64,000 nt of DNA from UBA9620 sp965220695. Its GTDB lineage: Bacteria; Acidobacteriota; Vicinamibacteria; Vicinamibacterales; UBA8438. Position numbers and translations under genes: made by a program. Below the pieces are notes generated by a model. That model was not told the DNA's origin. It ran no database searches and was given only the letters and a program-made list of their open reading frames with translations. Shown here piece by piece: positions 51,835-60,559 of this stretch. Numbering within the stretch: the first letter of the stretch is position 1; each line of letters opens with the position of its first letter. Location: the NCBI GenBank assembly GCA_965220695.1, contig OZ244838.1, positions 3,162,001 to 3,226,000 of the forward strand, given 5' to 3'.

Positions 51835-52887
51835 CTACGGTCCGACGAACAGATTCGCCGTGATGTTGCGCTTGGGCACCTGTCCGACCTGGATCTGCTT
51901 GACCTCCCGCATGTTCTCCACGTCAATCACCGACACGTCGTTGTCGTGGGCGTTCGCGCAGTAGAGGTACTTGCCGTCGGGCGTGAAGGTCAGCCAATCG
52001 GGCACGGTGCCGACTTTCACTCCACCCAGGTACTCGAGATCCGGAAGCGAGTACGCGTAGACGTGGCTGTTGATCTTGCTGGTGGACCAGATCGACGTAC
52101 CGTCCGGCGAGACCTTGATGCCGTGCGCCGGTGCACCCTGGATGCCGTCGCGGTTGCGCTCGGCGGCCGGAATGTCCGGCTGCACGACGCGGCCGATCTC
52201 CATGCGCTTGGCGAAATCGACGACGGCGAACCCGTGCAGGTTGGTGACCTGGACGTACATGTTCCGCGTGGATCCGTCCGGGTTGGTGTCGAACGTGAAC
52301 GGCCGCACGCCGCCCTCGAAGTGGATCGCCCACATCTTCCGCTCGAGCTCGGTATCGATGATGGTGGCGCCCCCGCCGCCGGTCGACCCGGCCACCACGT
52401 ACTTGCTGTCCGGTGTGATGAACGTATTGTGCACGCCCCGCAGAATCCGGATGAACCTGATGTTCTCCTCCGCCTCGGTGTCGATGATGTCCACGCCGCC
52501 GCCGGTTCCCTGGATGGCGACATAGACCCGAGTGCCGTTCTCGTGAATCGCGACGTTGTTCGGACGTCCGCTCAGCGGGATGCTGTTGACGACCTGCAAC
52601 GTCTTCGCGTCAACGATGTCGAGCTCTTCCGTCGACTCGTTGCTCAGATAGAGCCGGCTGCCGTCCGGCGCGGCCGCCACGCCATGAATCACCTCGACCC
52701 CGGTGATCTCGGCCACAATCTCGTTGGTCGCCGGGTCAATCAGGTGCACGTTGTCACCGGCCGCGTTGGTCTGCACAATCCGCAGCGCCTTGTTCTGCGC
52801 CGCGGCCGGCGCCGGCGCAACCGTCATCGTCGCCACGGCGATCAGCGCGCCGATCGCCACGGTCAGCCGCATATTCGTTGTCGTCAT
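51835..52887 (-). CDS. Secreted YVTN-type beta-propeller protein
   Basis: The 350-residue protein has a signal peptide (about 1-31) and seven YVTN-like blades with motifs such as GVAAAPDGSRLYLSNESTEELDIVDAKT, NNVAIHENGTRVYVAIQG, WLTFTPDGKYLYCANAHDNDVSVIDV and GIKVSPDGTSIWSTSK. The layout resembles the propellers encoded with PQQ-dependent alcohol oxidation systems, but no active site is visible. It ends 19 bp before the tandem cytochrome gene on the same strand, so propeller, cytochrome and Rieske protein form one operon. Confidence 0.87.
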   Translation of the reverse strand: MTTTNMRLTVAIGALIAVATMTVAPAPAAAQNKALRIVQTNAAGDNVHLIDPATNEIVAEITGVEVIHGVAAAPDGSRLYLSNESTEELDIVDAKTLQVVNSIPLSGRPNNVAIHENGTRVYVAIQGTGGGVDIIDTEAEENIRFIRILRGVHNTFITPDSKYVVAGSTGGGGATIIDTELERKMWAIHFEGGVRPFTFDTNPDGSTRNMYVQVTNLHGFAVVDFAKRMEIGRVVQPDIPAAERNRDGIQGAPAHGIKVSPDGTSIWSTSKINSHVYAYSLPDLEYLGGVKVGTVPDWLTFTPDGKYLYCANAHDNDVSVIDVENMREVKQIQVGQVPKRNITANLFVGP

Positions 52888-53087
52888 GTCGTTCCCATCC
52901 CCTTCGATACCGGACCGCCCAGGCTGTGTATCCTGACACCGTAGTGGGGGCTTCCGGCAAAGTCAAGACGAGCCGGACGAACACCCCGCCCAACCGGGAC
53001 CGCCGCATTCCGGTTCGTCGCGCAACGGCCGATGACGGTAGAATGCCACTTGAACTGCCGGTCCGTCCACCGGAGCGAACCCCCTTC

Positions 53088-55409
53088 ATGTCACACATCG
53101 CGCGTCTCATTGCTGTCACCACCCTGGCGCTCTGCGCCGTCACCCTCGCGGCGCCCGCCGCGGCACAAGGTCCGACGGCTGGCGGCGCGCCGCTCGTCAA
53201 CGCCCGCGTGGTGGAGACCGGCCCGACCATCGACGGCGACGTGCTTGGCGATCAGGCCTACGCCGACGCCATGCTGGCCACGGGGTTCGTCCAGAACCGT
53301 CCGTTCGAGGGAGAGCCGGCGTCCGAACGCACCGAAGTGCGAATCGTGTACACCCAGGACACTCTGTATTTCGGGATCGTTTGCTTCACCGAGGACCCCG
53401 GCACGATCATCGCCGCCGACAGCCGGCGTGACTCCGACCTGACCGAGACCGACAGTTTCCGAATCATCCTCGACACCTATCACGACGGGCTCAACGGCTT
53501 CGTGTTCGGCACCAACCCGGCCGGGGTCGAATACGACGGCCAGCTCACCAACGAAGGTCAGGGCAGCGGCGGTGGCACCGGGCGCCCCGGCGGCAGCCAG
53601 CAGCAACGCGGTTCGGGCGGCGGGTTCAATCTGAACTGGGACGGCGCGTGGGAGGTGGTGACGCGGGTGACCGATCTCGGGTGGACCGCGGAGATTGCGA
53701 TTCCGTTCCGGACGTTGCGCTACCCGTCATCGGAGACCCAGAGCTGGGGCATGAACTTCCAGCGCAACATCCGCGTCCGGAACGAGCAGGCCTACTGGTC
53801 GCCGCTGCCGCGGCAGTTCGATCTGAACCGGCTCTCGCTCGCGGGCGAGTTGCAGGGCCTCACCGTACCCCCTCAGCGCAACCTTCAGATCACGCCGTAC
53901 ATCCTCGGGGAAACCCTGTACCGCAGCCGCGACCCGGTCCTCGCGGACTCTTCCATCGCGACGACGGGTGATGTCGGGGGCGATTTCAAGTACAGCGTCA
54001 CGCCCAGCCTGACTCTCGATCTGACGGCCCGAACCGACTTCGCACAGGTCGAGGTGGACGATCAGCAGGTCAACCTCGACCGATTCAACCTGTTCTTCCC
54101 GGAAAAGCGCCCGTTTTTTCTGGAGAACGCCGGTCTGTTCTCCGTCGGACAACAGGGCCAAGTCGATGTGTTCTTCAGTCGGGCCATCGGGCTGGGGACA
54201 AACGGAGAACAGATCCCGATCGTCGGCGGCGGGCGGCTGTCCGGCAAGATCGGACGCAACACGAACGTCGGGTTCCTGAACCTGCAGCAGCGGTCGTACG
54301 TCGCCAACGGCGGCACACCGGATGAGGAACTCACACCGCCGCAGAACTTCACGGTGGCCCGCGTCCGGCAGGACATGGGCAACCGGTCGAACATCGGAGC
54401 GATGGTCGTGAACCGGCAGGCGACCGGCGATCTGGTGATGGACGGCGACTACCACCGCTCGTATGCAGTCGATGGCCGCTGGGGCATTGGACAGGGCGGC
54501 ACGGTCACCGGCTTCCTCGCCAGTACCGAAGCCGAAACGCCGGCCGCGGGCGATACGCACGCATATGCCGTCTCGGGCCAGCACGAGTCCTCCTGGTCGC
54601 GGATCGGTCTCGGCTACACCGAGGTCGCGCCGAACTTCGACCCGGAGGTCGGGTTCCTCGCGCGTGAGAGCTATCGGCGGGTGAACGGCACCTTCTTCAC
54701 CACCTTCCGGCCGACCAGTTTCCTCGGCCTGCACGAGATACGGCCGCACGTGTTTCACAACTCGTATTTCGACTTCGACACTGGCCGTCACGTGACGCAG
54801 ATCACCCATATCGACAACCACCTCGAGTGGCGCAACGGGTACGAGATTCACACCGGCATGAACGTCACCCGGGAAGGTGTGTTCGAGGCGTTCGACGTTT
54901 CTCGGACGGAGGGAGTCTTCGTGCCGCCCGGCACCTATGACCACAAGGAAGCGCAACTCGTCGCCAACAGCAATCTCGGCGCTCCCGTGAGCGGAGAGAT
55001 CCGCACCATCATCGGCGGGCTGTTCGGCGGCAAACGACTGTCGATCCGGCCGTCGGTCAGCGCCCGGATCGGAGAAACCCTCAACGCCGCCTTCGAGTGG
55101 GACTACAACAAGCTGAATCTGCCGGGCGGCGAGTTCACGACAAGACTGACCCGCGTGCGCGTGTCGTACTCGTTCACCACCCGGATGTTCTTTCAGGCCC
55201 TCGTCCAGTACAACGACCAGAATGAGATCTGGTCGTCGAATCTGCGTTTCGGTCTGTTGTCCGACGCCAACACCGGTCTGTTCGTGGTCTACAACGACAT
55301 CCAGGATCTCCGGCAGAATTTCCGGCCGGATCTCATGACGGAGTTTCTCGACCGTTCGGGGCGTACGCTGACGGTCAAGTTCAGCTACCTGTTCGATCTG
55401 CTTCGCTAG
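53088..55409 (+). CDS. DUF5916 outer-membrane beta-barrel protein
   Basis: From the ATG at 53088 the protein has 773 residues with a signal peptide (about 1-25). A CBM9/DOMON-like domain follows (GPTIDGDVLGDQAYADAMLA and YTQDTLYFGIVCFTEDP), then a Gly-rich linker (SGGGTGRPGGSQQQRGSGGG) and a long DUF5916 barrel with NLFFPEKRPFFLENAGLF and a closing KFSYLF. It is a shorter relative of the barrel at 25720, lacking the FlgO-like part. It may bind a carbohydrate or import a substrate across the outer membrane. An alternative ATG at 53043 overlaps a TAGAAT box. Confidence 0.85.
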   Translation: MSHIARLIAVTTLALCAVTLAAPAAAQGPTAGGAPLVNARVVETGPTIDGDVLGDQAYADAMLATGFVQNRPFEGEPASERTEVRIVYTQDTLYFGIVCFTEDPGTIIAADSRRDSDLTETDSFRIILDTYHDGLNGFVFGTNPAGVEYDGQLTNEGQGSGGGTGRPGGSQQQRGSGGGFNLNWDGAWEVVTRVTDLGWTAEIAIPFRTLRYPSSETQSWGMNFQRNIRVRNEQAYWSPLPRQFDLNRLSLAGELQGLTVPPQRNLQITPYILGETLYRSRDPVLADSSIATTGDVGGDFKYSVTPSLTLDLTARTDFAQVEVDDQQVNLDRFNLFFPEKRPFFLENAGLFSVGQQGQVDVFFSRAIGLGTNGEQIPIVGGGRLSGKIGRNTNVGFLNLQQRSYVANGGTPDEELTPPQNFTVARVRQDMGNRSNIGAMVVNRQATGDLVMDGDYHRSYAVDGRWGIGQGGTVTGFLASTEAETPAAGDTHAYAVSGQHESSWSRIGLGYTEVAPNFDPEVGFLARESYRRVNGTFFTTFRPTSFLGLHEIRPHVFHNSYFDFDTGRHVTQITHIDNHLEWRNGYEIHTGMNVTREGVFEAFDVSRTEGVFVPPGTYDHKEAQLVANSNLGAPVSGEIRTIIGGLFGGKRLSIRPSVSARIGETLNAAFEWDYNKLNLPGGEFTTRLTRVRVSYSFTTRMFFQALVQYNDQNEIWSSNLRFGLLSDANTGLFVVYNDIQDLRQNFRPDLMTEFLDRSGRTLTVKFSYLFDLLR

Positions 55410-55547
55410 AACCCCCGCACGGCGCCGAGCGTCGCACCGAGAGCGGCGAGGCGCCCGGCGCGCCGGACGCAGGCGGAGCGCATTCCTAGTAGGATCGGGG
55501 TTTCGCGCGCCGAGCGCCGGCGCCTGTCCCCGCGACGATTGAGCCGC

Positions 55548-56588
55548 ATGCAACCGGACCTCCAGGACGCCATCGATTTCCATCAGGCGATCGTCGCCGA
55601 AGGGAGCAAGGCCCTGGTCGGCTACGAACGGGAAAAGGCGCTCGCCAACATGGTGCTGCTCGCCGAGATCCCGACGACCTACGACCAGGCGGAGCAGCGG
55701 CAGGTCAACGCCGGCAACCTGCTGCTGCGGGGGGTGCCCGGGGTCGGGAAAACGTTCTTCGGGGTCATCCTCGCCGCTATCAGCGGCGCCCGTTTTGCAC
55801 GGCTCCAGGGGCGGGCCGACCTGCAACCGACCGAGATCGTCGGGTTCCAGATGATCAACCCGGCCACGGGCGAGTTCATCACCGAGTTCGGCCCGCTGGC
55901 ATCGGCGGAGGTAATCCTGCTCGACGAGATCAACCGGATTCCGCTGAAGTCGCAGAGCGCGTTTCTCGAAGGGCTCCAGGATCGCTCGATCACCGTCGGC
56001 AAGGAAACCTATCAGCTTCCCACCTTCAGCTTCGCCATCGCGACGATGAATCCGATCGAGTTGGGCCAGGGCACGTTCCCGTTGTCGGAGGCGGCCACCG
56101 ACCGGTTCGCGATCATGGTCAACATCGGCTACCTGCCGCCTGACGAGGAAGAGAAGCTCGTCACCTTCGATTTCAAGAAGGTGCATCTCGAGGGTCTGCT
56201 GTCGAAGGAGCGGGTCCTCGACCTGCGGGCGCGCATCGGAGAGCAGGTGTTCCTGCACGACGCGCTCGGCAAGTACATCCGCCGACTCGTGTCGGCCACC
56301 CGACCATACAACCCGGAAACCGACTGGCTGCAACGATCGCCGTCCGCGCTCGTCGAACAGTACGTCGACCTCGGCGCGTCGCCGCGCGCCACGATCTGCT
56401 GGGGCCGGCTGGTCAAGGTGTGGTCGCTGCTCTCCTCGCAGCGCGCCGAGGTCCATCCCGAAGATATCCAGGCGCTGGCCCGCTACGTGCTGGGACATCG
56501 GGTGTGGCTTGCCCCGCACGCCGCCAGCCGCGGCATCCGGGTCGAGACGGTCATCGACGAGGTCATCGACACGGTGCCGATCCCATGA
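55548..56588 (+). CDS. mxaR: MoxR-family AAA+ ATPase (MxaR-like)
   Basis: The 346-residue ATPase has Walker A GVPGVGKT (about residues 62-69), Walker B VILLDEINR (about 123-131) and sensor and arginine-finger regions in FAIATMNPIELGQGTFPLSEAATDRF. MoxR proteins act as chaperones for metal-cofactor insertion. In methylotrophs the mxaR product serves methanol dehydrogenase. It is the first gene of a six-gene operon in the order of mxaRSACKL. ATG at 55548 is chosen; a TTG three codons earlier is possible. Confidence 0.88.
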   Translation: MQPDLQDAIDFHQAIVAEGSKALVGYEREKALANMVLLAEIPTTYDQAEQRQVNAGNLLLRGVPGVGKTFFGVILAAISGARFARLQGRADLQPTEIVGFQMINPATGEFITEFGPLASAEVILLDEINRIPLKSQSAFLEGLQDRSITVGKETYQLPTFSFAIATMNPIELGQGTFPLSEAATDRFAIMVNIGYLPPDEEEKLVTFDFKKVHLEGLLSKERVLDLRARIGEQVFLHDALGKYIRRLVSATRPYNPETDWLQRSPSALVEQYVDLGASPRATICWGRLVKVWSLLSSQRAEVHPEDIQALARYVLGHRVWLAPHAASRGIRVETVIDEVIDTVPIP

Positions 56589-57502
56589 ACCTCCGACCCA
56601 CGGACACCGAGGCATCGCTGGTCTCCTGGTCGGACATTCAGGATGTGGAGCTGGTCATCCGGCGCAGGATGGAAGAGTACGCCATCGGCGCGCACCCGAG
56701 CCTGTTCCACGGCGCCGGGCACGATCTGGCCGGGCTCCGCGACTGGCAGCCGGGCGATCGGCTCTCGACCATCGACTGGCCGCAGTCGACGCTGACCAAC
56801 TTCAGCCCGCTGGTCACACGGGAGTTCGATCAGGAAAGCCACGCCCCGATCGTGATCGCCGCCGACACCTCGCTCTCGACGCGGTGCGGCATGGGCGGCG
56901 AGCCGATCGCCGGCGTGATCGCCCGCGCGGTCGCCACCTTCGCCATCGCAGCGTCCTTCTTTCAGGACCGGGTCGGACTGGTGACCTTCGACCGGACGAC
57001 CCGCCGGATGGCCGTGCGGCCGCGTATCGGCAAGAACCATGCGATCCATTGCGTCCAGGCCTATCAGGACCAACTGCTGGGCCGCGGGGCGGCCGAGGCG
57101 GCGTCCGACGTCACCTTCGCCGGACTGTTGCGGAAACGATCGATGGTTCCGGTCGTCTCCGACTATCTGCTCGATGATCCTGGTCCACTGCTCGCCGAGC
57201 TCGCTGACCTCGCCACGTTTCATGATCTCTTCCTGGTCATGATCGACAGCGCGTTCGCGTTCGAATTGCCGCGGTTCTCGGCCGGCTGGATCGAGACGTA
57301 CGACGTCGAGACGGGGCGCACGCGGGTCATCTCGGCGTCCGATCTTGAACAGCTCGGCCGGCGTGTAGGCGAGTGGCAGGACGGGGTGGAACGCGCGGCG
57401 CACGACCGGGGAATCGAGGTGCTGCGCCTGGGCGGCAGCGGCCGGCACTTTCACGACACCCTGGTGGCCTTCCTGCTGGAACGCAAACAGGCGCGGCGCT
57501 AG
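56585..57502 (+). CDS. mxaS: DUF58 protein (MxaS-like)
   Basis: The 305-residue protein has the DUF58 signature GLRDWQPGDRLSTIDWPQS (about 50-68) and a von Willebrand-like strand with D-T-S-L-S (VIAADTSLSTR, about 90-100), a possible metal-ion adhesion site. It lacks membrane helices. It overlaps the MoxR gene by ATGA, the usual partnership of MoxR and DUF58 proteins. In the mxa system this position is MxaS, needed for calcium insertion into methanol dehydrogenase. Confidence 0.88.
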   Translation: MNLRPTDTEASLVSWSDIQDVELVIRRRMEEYAIGAHPSLFHGAGHDLAGLRDWQPGDRLSTIDWPQSTLTNFSPLVTREFDQESHAPIVIAADTSLSTRCGMGGEPIAGVIARAVATFAIAASFFQDRVGLVTFDRTTRRMAVRPRIGKNHAIHCVQAYQDQLLGRGAAEAASDVTFAGLLRKRSMVPVVSDYLLDDPGPLLAELADLATFHDLFLVMIDSAFAFELPRFSAGWIETYDVETGRTRVISASDLEQLGRRVGEWQDGVERAAHDRGIEVLRLGGSGRHFHDTLVAFLLERKQARR

Positions 57503-57517
57503 TGCCAGGTTGCGAGG

Positions 57518-58756
57518 ATGGGACACGACACGCTTCGAGCAAGGGACGGCGCGCGACGCCGATGGGCGGTGCTGGGGGTGCTGGTCTGCGGGCTGGTTCT
57601 GCCGCCGGCCGCGGCCGGTCAACCGGTGGACGACAGTCTGGCGGTGGATGCCCTGCGCTGCTGGCGCCGGGTCGGCCGCAACGCCGTGCACGTCGGCGAG
57701 CGGTTCTCCATGACCGTGACCTGCAGCGTCGCGGAAACGGAACGCGCGCGCGCCCTGCTCGATCAGACCGCCCTCGAACCGGCCGCGATCGATGTCGGTC
57801 CGTTCGAGGTGCTGGATGGAGAACGTTTCGAGGATGTTCCCAGCGGCCCATATCGATTCCTCCAGTACCGCTACACCCTGCGGGTCATCAACGAGAACAG
57901 CTTCGGCGAGGACCTGGAGATCCCGGCGCTCGACCTGATCTATCGAATCGAACGCAGGGCGGGCGACGACCCCGCCCTGGCGGGCCGCGAGCTCACCCAT
58001 GTCCTGCCGCCGGAGCCGGTCCGCGTGCTCTCGCTGGTCCCCCGGTCGAGGGTCGACATCAGAGATCTGCCGCCCGCCACGTTCGGCGACGTGCAGGCCC
58101 GGGTCCTTCGAGCCACCGCTTTGACGCTGCTTGCCGCCCTCCTGGGTTTGTGCAGTCTCAGTGTCGTGGTCTTCGGAACGGCGCGTCTCGCACGCGAGCG
58201 GCGCGGCGGCGCCCGGCGTGTGGACCGGCGTCTGTCGTTGCCGCTGGTCATCCGTCACGCGCTGCGGGAACTGGCCGGCGTGCGGCGTACGGTCACCGGC
58301 GAGGGCTGGACCCCCGCCAGCGCCGGACGCGCGTTGTCCGCCGTCCGGGTAGCCGCCTCGGTGGCGCTTCTGGGAGACGTCGCGCAGCAGCAGGTCGACA
58401 CGGACACCCCCGCCCGCACCGGACAGTTGCGTGTTCGTCACGGCCTGCTGCGCCCGAAGACCGCGATGGTCTCGTCGGGACTGACCGCCGCGACGATGTC
58501 CGACCGGCTCGATGCGCCGGGGGTCCGCTCGATCGCGGGCCGTCCGGCCGTCGATGAATTGAGGCGCACCATCGAGACTTTCACCGCGGCGCGCTACAGC
58601 CGGGACGGCCGCCTGCCTGACGGCGAGCTGTCGCGGGCGCTGGAGGATGGCATCAGCCTGCTCAACGACCTCCGCTGGCGCTCGACCGCCCCGGTTCGAC
58701 ATGCCGCGCGGCTCGGCGCGGTCCTGACCCAGTGGAGGCGCCGGTGGACACGTTGA
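57518..58756 (+). CDS. mxaA: MxaA-like membrane protein
   Basis: I do not see a strong family motif. The architecture is a signal peptide (about 1-34), a periplasmic beta-rich domain to about residue 195 (with FSMTVTCSVAETERA and QYRYTLRVINENSFG), one membrane helix (about 199-221) and a basic, helical cytoplasmic tail of 190 residues. This matches MxaA, which is thought to act in calcium supply to methanol dehydrogenase, though it is longer than usual. It lies 15 bp after the DUF58 gene. Confidence 0.7.
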   Translation: MGHDTLRARDGARRRWAVLGVLVCGLVLPPAAAGQPVDDSLAVDALRCWRRVGRNAVHVGERFSMTVTCSVAETERARALLDQTALEPAAIDVGPFEVLDGERFEDVPSGPYRFLQYRYTLRVINENSFGEDLEIPALDLIYRIERRAGDDPALAGRELTHVLPPEPVRVLSLVPRSRVDIRDLPPATFGDVQARVLRATALTLLAALLGLCSLSVVVFGTARLARERRGGARRVDRRLSLPLVIRHALRELAGVRRTVTGEGWTPASAGRALSAVRVAASVALLGDVAQQQVDTDTPARTGQLRVRHGLLRPKTAMVSSGLTAATMSDRLDAPGVRSIAGRPAVDELRRTIETFTAARYSRDGRLPDGELSRALEDGISLLNDLRWRSTAPVRHAARLGAVLTQWRRRWTR

Positions 58757-59841
58757 CGGCGCTGGTCGAGCAGGCCGGGCTGACCCTCGCCCAGTGGGAC
58801 GACCTGCCGCTGGGGACGTTGCCGCTGCCGCGCCGGGACGATGCGCTGATCGTGGTCGGTCTGATCGGGCTGCTCACGGTCGGGACGTTGATGGTCAGGT
58901 ATCTCTTGCGTGACCGGCCGGGCCGCACCGGCATCGTCCTGCCCGCGCTGCTGCCGGCGACGCTCACGAGACGGTCGGCCCTGGCGCCGTTGCTCCACGC
59001 GCCCTTCGCCCTGTTCCTCGCGGGGCTGCCGTTCTTCGCCGTCGCGCTGGGCGACCCGCAGACGACGCTGATGCAGGAACGTGCGACGTTTCCCGGCCAT
59101 CGCATCGCGATTCTGATCGACGCCTCGCTGAGCATGGACAGCGCGTTCGCCACCGAGCAGTTGGGGTGGGGCAATACGTATCTCGCCAACGTCGCCGCCG
59201 CCGAGTATTTCGTCAAGCGGCGGATGGACGGCTCGCACCGCGACCTGGTGTCGCTGGTCCAGTTCGGCGGCGAGGCCTATATCGTCACCCCGTTCACAAA
59301 CGACTACGAGAACATCCTGCTGAGCATCGGTCTGATCGGCACCCCCGAGGAATACGACCGATTCCCGGACCATGGGACGTTGATCATGCGCGCCATCAAC
59401 CGCGGGGTCGAGCTGTTTCGCACCTTCGACTTTCTGCGCGCCCAGGGCAACCTGATCGTGATTTTCAGCGACGGACAGGATACGCACGCCGTCTACGAAG
59501 GCCGATCGATCGACGACATCCTGCAGGAGGCGGCCGACAACTCGATACCGGTCTATTTCATACGGACCGCGTACGATCAGGGGCTGGGCGACGTGCTCCC
59601 GGACATCACCTGGAAACTGGCGGTCGAGAAGACAGGCGGCCGCTTCTATCCGGCCGCCGACGAGGCGGCCATCCTGCAGGCGGTGCACGAGATCGACGAG
59701 CTCTCGGCCGGTCAGATCGAAGTCACGCAATACGTGATGCGCCAGCCCAGGTTCGCACCGTTCGCGCTGTTGGCGCTCGGTCTGTGGAGCCTCGCGGTTC
59801 TCTGCGGAACCTGCCTGAAACCCCTGCGACGTTTCCCCTAG
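58744..59841 (+). CDS. mxaC: VWA-domain membrane protein (MxaC-like)
   Basis: From a GTG at 58744 with GGAGG six bases upstream the product has 365 residues. Two N-terminal membrane helices (about 34-54 and 82-101) precede a von Willebrand A domain with an intact metal site (DASLS, about 126-130, and FSDGQDTH). A C-terminal helix closes the protein. The VWA domain therefore faces the periplasm, as in MxaC and BatA/B proteins. It overlaps the MxaA-like gene by 13 bp. A GTG at 58732 is also in frame. Confidence 0.85.
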   Translation: MDTLTALVEQAGLTLAQWDDLPLGTLPLPRRDDALIVVGLIGLLTVGTLMVRYLLRDRPGRTGIVLPALLPATLTRRSALAPLLHAPFALFLAGLPFFAVALGDPQTTLMQERATFPGHRIAILIDASLSMDSAFATEQLGWGNTYLANVAAAEYFVKRRMDGSHRDLVSLVQFGGEAYIVTPFTNDYENILLSIGLIGTPEEYDRFPDHGTLIMRAINRGVELFRTFDFLRAQGNLIVIFSDGQDTHAVYEGRSIDDILQEAADNSIPVYFIRTAYDQGLGDVLPDITWKLAVEKTGGRFYPAADEAAILQAVHEIDELSAGQIEVTQYVMRQPRFAPFALLALGLWSLAVLCGTCLKPLRRFP

Positions 59842-59855
59842 CGAGTGAACACGCC

Positions 59856-60548
59856 ATGTTGACCATCGCACTCAGGTATCTCGCCACCGCCCTCCTGCTT
59901 GCCGGGACCGCCGGCCTGCTGCTGTCCGCCGGCAAGCTGGAACGCCGGCTCGCGGAGGCGGACCAGGCGCTGGCGACGCTCGAACACGGCAGGGCGGCGC
60001 GCGGGTACGCCGAGGTCGCCGATATGCTCCCTGCCGCCGGGCAGCTCCCGTGGCTGCTGCCCGGGACGCGCCGGACGTTGGCTGCACGTCAGGCGGCCGT
60101 GCGGTACTGGCGGGGTGACAACGCCGCGCTCGCTGACGCCTACCTGCGCCCCGACAGTCCCGGCATGGGGGACAATTCGGACCTGCGCTTCGTGGTGGCG
60201 AATTCCGAGTACCGCGCCGTGCAGCGGCCGGACGCGAACCGTGAACTCGCCCTGGGTGCGCTGGACCATGCGGTCGGCGTGTATCGCCGCCTGCTCGAGG
60301 GCACTGACACCCATCCGGACGCCGCCTTCAACTTCGAATTGATGGTGCGCCTCCGAACGCACATCGCCGGCGGCGGCGAGGTGCCTGGCGTCCGCCCGCC
60401 GACGGTGCCCGGCAATCCGGGTGAGACGCCTGAGGAAGCGGAGATGGAAGATGTCCAGATCTACGTTCCGCGCGACAGTCTGATCGACCCTGACGACAGC
60501 GAGGACCCGACCATCGGCGAAGGCGCGCCGATCCGCAAGCGCGGCTGA
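59856..60548 (+). CDS. mxaK: TPR-like membrane-anchored protein (MxaK-like)
   Basis: The 230-residue protein has one N-terminal membrane helix (about 5-25) and a helical region with TPR-like pairing (LAEADQALATLEHGRAARGYAEVADML and DANRELALGALDHAVGVYRRLLEG). It ends with a proline- and acid-rich tail (GVRPPTVPGNPGETPEEAEMEDV). It lies between two VWA genes, the position of mxaK. The assignment rests on position and architecture more than on motifs. Confidence 0.7.
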   Translation: MLTIALRYLATALLLAGTAGLLLSAGKLERRLAEADQALATLEHGRAARGYAEVADMLPAAGQLPWLLPGTRRTLAARQAAVRYWRGDNAALADAYLRPDSPGMGDNSDLRFVVANSEYRAVQRPDANRELALGALDHAVGVYRRLLEGTDTHPDAAFNFELMVRLRTHIAGGGEVPGVRPPTVPGNPGETPEEAEMEDVQIYVPRDSLIDPDDSEDPTIGEGAPIRKRG

Positions 60549-60559
60549 CAGACAGCGTC

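Noticed and set aside
53727..56615. 962-codon open frame on the minus strand
   Set aside because: It lies antisense to the DUF5916 and MoxR genes, both with strong family motifs. The product is rich in Arg, Asp and Val without any domain, as expected for a shadow frame in GC-rich DNA.
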